A DNA stretch of 64,000 nt from the NCBI GenBank assembly GCA_964019055.1, contig OZ025212.1, positions 10,221,109 to 10,285,108 on the forward strand. Reading direction: 5' to 3'. Position numbers and translations under genes: made by a program. This DNA is from Anthopleura xanthogrammica. Lineage: Eukaryota; Cnidaria; Anthozoa; Actiniaria; Actiniidae. This document shows positions 56,762 through 64,000 of the stretch, piece by piece (the first letter of the stretch is position 1; every line of letters begins with the position of its first letter). The notes beneath the pieces were generated by a model. It had not been told where the DNA came from. It searched no databases and saw nothing but the letters and a program-made list of their open reading frames with translations.

Positions 56762-59700
56762 GTAATAATAATAGTAATAATAATAATAGTAATAATAATA
56801 ATAATAATAATAATGATAATAATAATAATAATAATAATAATAATTAAACAAAAAAAAACGCACGAACGCAGCTAAAAATTCTGCAAATCAACAAATCAAC
56901 CGACAAGCAAGCCAGCCAGCGACCAAACTCACCAGTTTAATAAAAAGCAAAAAATTGTTTGGATCTGCATAACTCAACCCTCAGCTTGATATGCAGGAAG
57001 GAGCCCGGTAGCAATACATTGTGTAGCCTAATAACATCCCCAATGCATACGTCATTCATTAATATTCTACCTTGCTTTTTCTTCTTCCATTGATTGTCTG
57101 AGTTTGGCTTCTTCCGCATCAACAGTTTGGTCGCTTTCGGCGCCATCAAGAAGACCTGAATTGAAAATCGATGGAATGTGTGAGCTTAACAGCTAACCAT
57201 GGTTACTGTCATCGGGTGATACTAATCAATAAGTATGTTATATAACCAAACAAACCGGCAAACAAACAAACAAAACATAGATACTTGAAAATTGCAGTCA
57301 GGATAACATCATAACGCACTGATTGGCACTGATGAAGGTTCCTTGTAACACCACCATTTGTATCACTTTACGCGCGAGCCAAATTCCGCGCTGCATTTTC
57401 AATATTATTATATAAAAATATACATTTTCTGAAAGCCAAAGACACATAGTTTTCAATCATAACCCTCGAAAATCTGGTTTTAACGCGTAATTGTGATTGA
57501 GCTAAAAAAAATATATCAAAACTGAGACAGCGTTTTGAAGTTCATTATCCACAGAGTATGCTAATATGTTTATGATCACTCAGAACTTTATTTGAAAATA
57601 CTATCTAGTCTACTGCTTTTCAGAACATTTGGTAGTTTACGATCAATATGGCGATATTTCTAATCAGGCATGTGATCACGAGAAGTTGTCAAACTTCTTT
57701 TGTGTTCCAAAACAGACGATCCTAAATGAAATTTCAAAGACAACGTTTATTTAACTTTCAGAAAATGTATTTTTTTAAGGCAAAATATTGTAAAGTCCGT
57801 GCAAAATGTAAGGTAACCCGTATATGGCTCCAAATTCCTTCCTGGTACCTTAAATATAGATCGGATGGATAGACAAAATGTAATGAAATGATATCTGATT
57901 ATTTCAGTAATAGTTATACCTTGCATTGACTGTCTAAGTCGGTGCTGCTCAATCTGTGTCTTCACTTTATCTAATGGAGAAGATAAGACTGTTACAAAAA
58001 GTAACTCAATTAAGAAAGTAATTAGTCCAGCCTGGAATGAAGCATATACATGGCTCATAATAATCACGCTTAGCCCCTGTTACACGTAGTCTTTTTTCGT
58101 GCAACTTGAGCAGCGCGCAAAAAAGTTGAAGTTGCACGAGCGTTTTTTAGCGTGTAACACCCCCTCGTGCAACTTATTTTTTAAACATAAAAGATGCACG
58201 AAAAGTTGAATTGGTTTCTACTTTCTCAACAAATTTGCGAAAGTTGCAAAGACAAAAATACGTGTGCAACTTGAACTTTTTTGCGCGCTGCTCAAGTTGC
58301 ATGGAAAAAGACTACGTGTAACACGGGCTTAAGTTCTCATTACTTCTCCTCATTTGGTCGGTTTTATAAATTATTCGTGAAGCTTTTGAGCAATAAAAAC
58401 ATTTCATACTTATTCTTAATCTTGAGGCGTTGACTTGCTCACCACAAGACTTGGCATCAGCATACCTATAACCAAAAAGTTGAATAGGTTATTCGATTTG
58501 GGGTACATTTTTTTTTCTGTGTTAAGAGGACTAAACACTCTGTTGACCAAATAGCCGGCCTTTCGCAGTTAATAATCACGTGACTGTAACTGAAGGGCAA
58601 AAATAACTGAATATTTGAACAGGTTTGAAAGAGATGAACAAGAGTTAGAAGCTGTGAAAGGTGTCAAAAATTTACAAAGAATGTATGGTTATGGGGGACG
58701 CTTGTCCCCTATAACCATACATTCTTTGTACATTTTTGACACATCTGAAAGCTTGTAACTCTGGTTCTTTTCGTTCAAACCTGTTCAAATTTACAAGACT
58801 TACTGTGGTTACAAAGGCTCGGGTCACTGATTCGAGCCCTGCGGTCGCCATATGTGAATTGAGTTTGTTTGATGTGTTGTTCTCTCCTGTGCTACGAGGC
58901 TTTTCTCCGGGTACTCCGGTTTCCTCCCTCCGTAAAAATCAATATGTGAGTGAGCGTTGTGTGTATAGAATATTGAATGTAGTGGTAGTGTACGTGAATG
59001 AAAAGTGTCCCCAATTAGTGCGAAAGCACTAGAACGACTAGAAACTTAAATAAAGAAATTTATTTATTTACTGCCCTGCTGCGACTTCTTTCTTTCCAGT
59101 CTTTGAGGGCTCAAGAATGTGTTATCTTTAGTGAATGAGTAATAAACTGACCTTTGTTTCAGGCATCTTTTGTGGTCCTCCACAGCATCATTATGAAGAT
59201 AATCTCGCTTGAAAACCTCAAATGCTTCTTTTCGTCCCACGGACATCTCCTCTAAATAAATACGTCATGATAAACCAATTAAAAAAGAACGCGGTTCCTT
59301 AGTCTTCTTATAGCAGCCGTTTTTAGAGAAGTGGACCGTGGGGGAATGGAAACGAAATTAATAACGGCTGCTAAGGAGACTAGCGGCTCCTACGACTACC
59401 TATAACGTTTTTCTTAGGATCTGCAGAGGTATAGGCTAAAGACGCTGCCCTTAACTGACTGTAAATTAAACATATTGGAGTACTTACGCAGCTTTCTGTT
59501 ATAAGCTGAATGTTCTTTCTCGGTTGAGCTCAGCTCTTGCCGATCCTGAACGAACAAAGGAATTTGTGAATCATACTGAAATCATTATTTCTTTTAACAA
59601 GATATCCATTGCCAGAAATATTGGACATTGTCAGCGGTGTTACGCATGAATGAAAATGAAGTGGTTTTCTAGAGGAAAAATATAACTACATGGTTTCCAA

Positions 59701-60514
59701 GCACATATTTATATTCAACTATGATGTTAGTAAAACAATTCTTGCCAAAAAATAGTTACTTGACAATCAAAAGAACAACTATTATTTTTCTGTTGATAAG
59801 CCTCACCACAGGAAGCCCATGAAGGACAAGAAACAAGTTTCAAACGTAAATCGTTACTTTAAGCTTCCTTATTGTATCCCAGCAGTCAATAGGAGCTTGT
59901 AAAAACAAAATGGCGATATTTAGGGGGTTTTGAAGCTGTTTGGAGCAGTTCTCTGTCTCTTGTCATTTTTAACTGAAAACTACGAGCTAACAACGCGTCG
60001 AATCGCTTAAAATTTAACCTAACTTCAAGCTTCTTGGGAACCTACATTCTGAAGGCATGCTGTCTATTTTGAGCGGTTTTGGATTTATTAAACACTCGTT
60101 TGGTGATATCGAGGTGGAGCTCTTTTACTTTTAAATTTTTTCGAGCTCAAATAAGACGATTTTGGGGTCAAGTGTGGCCAGATTTATAGACGATGTATGG
60201 AATCTAGAGCTTTCGAAGCCTTTCGAAGGCAAGTAGTCCGGGAACCAATATGTCGCATGATTCAATGATCATTTTACGCTTATTTAGTAGCTTGTAGGGT
60301 GGGTTGTTTGTCGCGATGTGGAGCTCAGAGGAAATAAAACCCTATTCGCCGTAAATAGAGGAAGCTCTATATTCCCCATACATTTCCTATAAGACTCGGC
60401 GGCTATTTTGTAAGCTGAAACGCATCATTGCGCATGGATGAGCAGGCTCATGTCCCATATTTCTGGCAATGCTAGGTAATACATATTTAATAATAAATGG
60501 TGGTGATGATGATG

Positions 60515-60546
<32 letters not shown>

Positions 60547-63500
60547 AATATATTAATCTTTATTTAACGTTGTGATACGGGAAGTGGTTCTCCCTACCCT
60601 GTTACCTGTATTGTGGAATCTACTGAATGGCTTTTCTTGACGCTGTTGCCTGTACGAAGGCTGTAGCCATCACTTTCCGAGTCCATAGCAGCGGCTGACG
60701 GCTGACTGGCACTACGCTGTGGTTCATGTGCACTGCTCATTCCAGTTACTCGGTTTTTCTCTTTCTTTAGCATACTAACAAGGATATCTTTCAGTGGTTA
60801 AGGTAGAACTGATCAATTAAATCTGCTTTTGTCTTCCTCAACAACGCGCAATGCAATGTTTTATTAATAAACCGCTCATGGTAAAGAATAATGTATTGAT
60901 GAGATGATGCTCTTAATCACTCTTAGAGCATCGCAAAAACAAGACAGAAAGTATATCTTATGATCACCAAAGGATACTAATTTCATTATCACGCTGTTTT
61001 ATCAGTTCCTTTAGTTTGTTGACCTCCGTTTGATGTCCAAGATAACTGCTGTCCAAAGAACCATTCTCCTGCCTGAAAACACAGAAGCACGGATAGCGTC
61101 AGTAGCGGCGGTGAGAGCGCTCGCCTCTCACCAATGCGACCCGGGTTCGAACCTCGCCGGGCTCGGTGTCGTATGTAAGTAGAGTTTTTTGTTGGTTCGC
61201 TCCTGTGCTTCGAGGGTTTTTCTCGGGGTTCTCCGGTTTTTCTCCCTCCACAAAAATCAACTTCCAAATTCTAATTTGATCTATTGGTTGCCTTGGAATT
61301 GGGTCCTTGACCTGTAAGGCTTTCTGTACACCGAAGAGTGGTAAAGTGGCATGAATTTAAAACAAGTATAACTGAGAAAGTTGCCATAAACAAGCATCCA
61401 TCCTGCCTGCAGCATGACTATTGTCATTCACCCAAACTCATACCTTTCTGAAGGCGAAGAGCGCTTTGGATTATCCAGAACATAATTCTATGGAATTCAA
61501 AAAAACAAAAAGGAAAAACATATGAGAGCATCGCAAGGATAAGAAAAAACGCTGCCAGTGATTTGAAGTGGATATGATTACATAGCACACGGCACCCCAT
61601 GCAATCATTAAAAAAATTCATAGAAAACGACATAGACAATATATCCTGAATAAAAGGTTGAAATTGAAAATTCTTGTGGTGGGGGTTAAGGAAATTGTTT
61701 CAGAAATTAGAGAAAAGGAAATCCCGGGTGCTGACAGGTGTTTTTTTTTGGGGGGGGGGAGGGGTTGGGAATTAAGGCTCTAAATAGAGGTCAAAGATGT
61801 TAGATGATGTCCATTACAATACGATCGACAAGACAAACGCCTTGTATGGGTATAATTATCTGTGTGTGTACTTCAGTAGTCAGTAGAGGAATTTGAGAAC
61901 TTACTTTGAGTAGCATGAAACATAGGTTTATCTTTCTCATGTCTGCTCCAACGCTAAGTACAGCATCAGGGTCCGCATCTTGAATAAAGCTCAATACAAT
62001 TCTCTTGAGCCTAAGGACAAATCAGAAATATCGTAAATCTTGGTAGCAATATCAGTATAGTACTTTTTAAGCTCATGCAGCTTTAAAAATGTCAATTGAT
62101 CTTGAGATGTTCCGTAACGCAGTTGGGAGTGTGTTCCAAATTCTTGGAGCCCTGCCATAGAAGCTGGATTGAAATGTGGTGGTATTTGATTTTGGGACTT
62201 CAAGCAATAAGGGAAACACTCATCACTCCAACAGTAAAGCAGAACCTATAATTGCTATTGAAAAAGAAATCTTTTTGTCTCTTAAGTGATAGTCGGAGCT
62301 CCATCCGAGCATAGGTGGCGACTCATCTAGCTCATGAAGCCATTTAGTCAAGCACTACATTTTAATCTAAACTCGAGGGGAGATAAGGCGATTGACCGGG
62401 GAAAATTGTGCGGGGTTGATTGGTTCGCTAATGTTTGAGTCAGAACAATGAATTTGATTTGGCTTTCTATAGGGGTTGAATGAAATCTCATGCACTGCAT
62501 GGTTATTCCCCGTTAAGGAAGTTCGCGGGCAAATGCATTTCCTATGTTTTTGTTGTTGTTGTTTTTAATTTACACATTCAGACCTCTCACAATATACGTT
62601 TTGCTACGCTTTGCGTATCCACAAGTTAAAAAGCACAAAACAATATTTGCGAGGACGATCAGGACACCAGTTGCCTTTCATGATTTCAGAACGAACACAT
62701 TTTAACGAAAGTTTAAGCAAAGTGGTGCAAACCTCTCGATTTCCTCCTCTGTTAATTCGTCGTTGTACTGCTGTCCCGTTGCAATGGCAAGCTCGGCCTT
62801 GAGCTGTTGAACTTCTCGTTTTAAATGAGCAATCATCTGAAATGCATCAGGAGTTGTTACGCATTAGAAATACCGCAAGCTTGCTGCAAGTCTGGCAATG
62901 CTGCAACTCGGCCATCTTGAACTGGACCAGTTGCAACAAAATGACTTGTCTTGTTTGCGAAACGTTTGCAAGTTCATTGGGCAGAGATATTCCGTAGATT
63001 TTAGGGTATCGGTCAGTTTACGTTCGAACTGACAACAAGACTCCAAATTATACAAAAGAACGATGCAGAACGACCCAGAGTTTCAGAGGGTGGCGGACTT
63101 TGTGGTAAAAGTTGCACTTGAGCCGGTTGTTCAGTAGTGTTATCAATAATCAATATAAATCAGTGGTGTGTCAGAGGGGGGTTATTTCAAAGACCATTTC
63201 ATAGGAACCTTACCAGTTTAGGGTCAATTTCTTCATTTACAAGGGCGTCGTTCTTAATCATGGCAACTCTCTGAGCAAATTTGCAAGTAGAAATAGATTC
63301 CTGGAAAAAATTAAACCAGTGTGAATCAGAATAATGGGACGACGTAGTCGGTACAAATGCAGCTGTGAGGTAAATTCTCTACTTTCACATTGCCCATGAT
63401 ACATTGCGGTTTGTGGGTAACGGGTCAAAAAGTGTAATAAAATTAAACGTTCTTCAATAAAATGCACACTATACCTTATCTGTAAAATACTGATTATCAG

Positions 63501-63980
63501 TTCATTCTGAGTTATTTTCCCATCAAGAAGTTTAGTGTTACGACAAATGTAATGGCTCATTATAGACTTCTTCAAGATTCTTTCTTTTGTTTCACGCTGT
63601 TCAGTTATACATCTTTTAAATATTATAATATGCATTCAACATCTTCTGATCAGCATTCAGCATAATATGTGCAGTTTTTTTTACCCTGGTTGGTTACCAC
63701 CCCACCCCCTCCCCCTGAAACCACAATGTATTATGGTAAGAGCTTGACATCGCATTTATTGTTACCTTCTCATATCACCTAGAATAAAGGAAACCCTAAA
63801 ATTTGGTGACCCGATTACTTTTTCACTGCGCATGCTCAAACCATTAAGTCGTATGATGTAACAACCTTTGAATTTTTTTGGCACATTCCTCAAAATATAA
63901 TTATAGTAATACTTACATCTAAATTCTTTTTGTCCACAGCACAAGTAGCAATCATCGTAGTCATGCAATTGCCTCCAAGA
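53540..63980 (-). CDS. KIF6: KIF6-type kinesin, C-terminal 15 exons (5' end outside the window)
   Basis: Kinesin-9 family motor, linked by family to cilia and flagella. Exons (minus): 63980-63917, 63300-63214, 62836-62733, 62010-61905, 61487-61444, 61072-60978, 60787-60606, 59545-59488, 59251-59152, 58465-58410, 57988-57920, 57155-57071, 56491-56350, 56279-55972, 53708-53540. All are GT-AG and phase-consistent, giving 555 codons. They begin at the end of the motor domain with LGGNCMTTMIATCAV and ISTCKFAQRVAMIKN. Matches to human KIF6 follow in order: VLSVGADMRKI, KQRDNEINILVSMLKKEK, EAFEVFKRDY, EEKARYKVNFTSLR, IEHLQHLLEKSKVQMQKDFE, LWWAEQA, and near the end SSIPTTGDIQADADIRAFI, QARQNILQ. The ATPase core lies beyond 64000. 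Confidence 0.94.
53841..53969. mobile_element. 129-bp MITE, TIR CTAAGGCCCGGTTTAGACG
   Basis: CTAAGGCCCGGTTTAGACGT, CGAATTTCACATGTG is inverted as CACATGTGAAATTCGACGTC, TAAAACGGGCCTTAG. The arms are about 37 bp. It lies in the KIF6 last intron; related ends are at 29261, and the interior is echoed at 55400-55430 (TGTGCCGAATCTAATGCAAA). Confidence 0.85.
54011..54600. repeat. about 600-bp dispersed repeat, copy 2
   Basis: Same family as 24684-25310, in the same orientation, with GCGCGCGCACAAAAACCGCT, AACTTCTAAAAATCTACGTT and TCACTAGCTGGCATTTG. Located in the KIF6 last intron. Confidence 0.75.
54819..55019. mobile_element. 201-bp MITE with perfect 56-bp TIRs, AATAGACCTTTTCGG ends
   Basis: AATAGACCTTTTCGGCTTGG, GCGTAATGTTTTCCCATTTC, AGACCACGTGTCATTC are repeated inverted at the right end without a visible mismatch. 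Only about 90 bp of loop lie between the arms, so it is probably a recent insertion. Located in the KIF6 last intron. Confidence 0.92.
55224..55364. mobile_element. TATAGACC-family MITE, full copy
   Basis: TATAGACTCCTTGCAGC at the left and GTGAAAGGGGTCTATA at the right. The interior CAATTTGGAGGACAAAACAA is inverted as TTGCTTTGTCCTCCAAATTG. Relatives are at 10202, 42990 and 52919. Confidence 0.7.
55523..55706 (+). mobile_element. tRNA-derived SINE, copy 3 (KIF6 last intron)
   Basis: Head GGAAGCACGGGAGGCGTAGA, then GAGAGCGCTCGCCTCTCACC and body TAGTTGGTTCTCTCCTGTGC. Its B box is eroded (GGGGTTGATTTTCGG). Confidence 0.83.
55972..56491 (-). CDS. KIF6: KIF6 coiled-coil end and Ser-rich tail exons
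   Basis: The 142-bp exon (56491-56350) encodes the last coiled coil with MKTEIEHLQHLLEKSKVQMQ and LWWAEQ. The 308-bp exon (56279-55972) encodes a Ser/Arg/Pro-rich tail (TPPLSPLKP, RPPSATRHL) with no known fold. Human KIF6 has a similar Ser/Pro tail. Confidence 0.9.
56722..56845. repeat. (AAT)n microsatellite
   Basis: About 40 AAT units with a few AGT and ATG interruptions, in a KIF6 intron. Confidence 0.96.
58070..58331. mobile_element. 262-bp MITE, TTA target, TIR GCCCCTGTTACACG (Harbinger-like)
   Basis: TTAGCCCCTGTTACACGTAG, TCTTTTTTCGTGCAACTTGA, GCAGCGCGCAAAAAAGTT is inverted at the right, ending GTGTAACACGGGCTTAA. TTA flanks both ends directly, as for PIF/Harbinger elements. Arms are about 57 bp with few mismatches. 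Confidence 0.85.
58612..58792. repeat. 181-bp near-perfect palindrome
   Basis: TTTGAACAGGTTTGAAAGAG, TACAAAGAATGTATGGTTAT, GGGGGACG is inverted as TTGTCCCCTATAACCATACA, TTCTTTGTA, GTTCAAACCTGTTCAAA. The loop is only a few bases (near 58702), so it is a hairpin with arms of almost 90 bp. It lies in a KIF6 intron. Confidence 0.88.
58797..59072 (+). mobile_element. diverged tRNA-derived SINE, copy 5
   Basis: B box TGATTCGAGCCCTGCGG, body TTGTTCTCTCCTGTGCTACG and CTCCGGGTACTCCGG, tail TTAAATAAAGAAATTTATTT. The usual head is missing, replaced by ACTGTGGTTACAAAGGC. Confidence 0.7.
59600..60480 (-). other. KIF6 intron, nothing recognised
   Basis: No exon or repeat was identified by eye. Confidence 0.5.
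60498..60549. repeat. (GAT)n microsatellite
   Basis: About 17 GAT/ATG units with two GGT interruptions, 57 bp left of the KIF6 exon at 60606-60787. Confidence 0.95.
61083..61283 (+). mobile_element. tRNA-derived SINE, copy 4, abutting a KIF6 splice acceptor
   Basis: Head GAAGCACGGATAGCGTCAGT (with a short insertion in the head), well-kept B box GGGTTCGAACCTCGCC, body GTCGTATGTAAGTAGAG. It lies antisense to KIF6; its head is 10 bp from the acceptor of the exon starting at 61072. Confidence 0.88.
61742..61770. repeat. T-run plus G-run
   Basis: TTTTTTTTTT followed by GGGGGGGGG and GAGGGG, in a KIF6 intron. Confidence 0.8.
63917..63980 (-). CDS. KIF6: KIF6 first exon in window: end of motor domain
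   Basis: The acceptor TTTTTTTGTAG|TCTTGG leads into LGGNCMTTMIATCAVDKKNL and D before GTAAGT. The LGGNxxTxMIA motif near the motor's end is diagnostic for kinesins. The VDKKNLD tail favours KIF6. Confidence 0.92.
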
Positions 63981-64000
63981 CTACAAAAAAACAATCATTG

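Noticed and set aside
60989..61267. Antisense 92-codon frame over SINE and KIF6 exon
   Set aside because: It reads the SINE antisense and then the KIF6 exon in the wrong phase.
63762..63968. Cys-rich 68-codon frame (minus) at the right edge
   Set aside because: It is the KIF6 motor-end exon read in the wrong frame and running into the intron.

Overview
The window is nuclear DNA of an animal, most likely an anthozoan cnidarian (a coral or sea anemone). This is inferred from AT-rich sequence, metazoan gene families, GT-AG introns of 0.1-2.4 kb, and dense small inverted-repeat DNA transposons, tRNA-derived SINEs, CR1/L2-like LINE pieces and a Penelope-like fragment. No species-diagnostic sequence was identified.

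Four protein-coding genes were rebuilt by hand from splice sites, with reading phase checked across every junction. (1) 9017-17873, minus: a complete Na+/Ca2+ exchanger (NCX/SLC8 type, 4 coding exons, 920 codons). (2) 30515-33701, plus: a DM-domain transcription factor with a DMA domain (2 coding exons, 370 codons). (3) 38357-50245, minus: a MASTL/Greatwall-type mitotic kinase (15 coding exons, 718 codons). (4) 53540-63980, minus: the C-terminal 555 codons (15 exons) of a KIF6-type kinesin whose motor domain continues past the right edge. The genes have no obvious shared pathway: membrane calcium extrusion, developmental or sexual transcription control, mitotic entry, and cilium-linked transport.

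Layout: 1-2.5 kb is a 33-bp minisatellite with higher-order structure. 2.5-9 kb is non-coding with several terminal-inverted-repeat (TIR) elements. 9-18 kb is NCX. 18-30 kb is a repeat graveyard with LINE fragments, a truncated Ty3/gypsy fragment joined to a LINE, SINEs and MITEs. 30.5-33.7 kb is the DMRT gene. 34-38 kb holds a Penelope-like GIY-YIG fragment, an internally deleted LINE and a 700-bp TIR element. 38.4-50.2 kb is MASTL. 50.2-53.5 kb is a spacer with a possible promoter and one small membrane-protein ORF. 53.5-64 kb is the kinesin.

The most notable features beyond the genes are a set of otherwise unrelated inverted-repeat elements that share the terminus AATAGACC / TATAGACC, a hAT-like element with an exact 8-bp target duplication and homopolymer-G ends, a SINE that ends about ten bases from a kinesin splice acceptor, and an inverted repeat that contains the only near polyadenylation signal of the DMRT gene. 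No prokaryotic-type system, CRISPR array or intact autonomous transposon was found.
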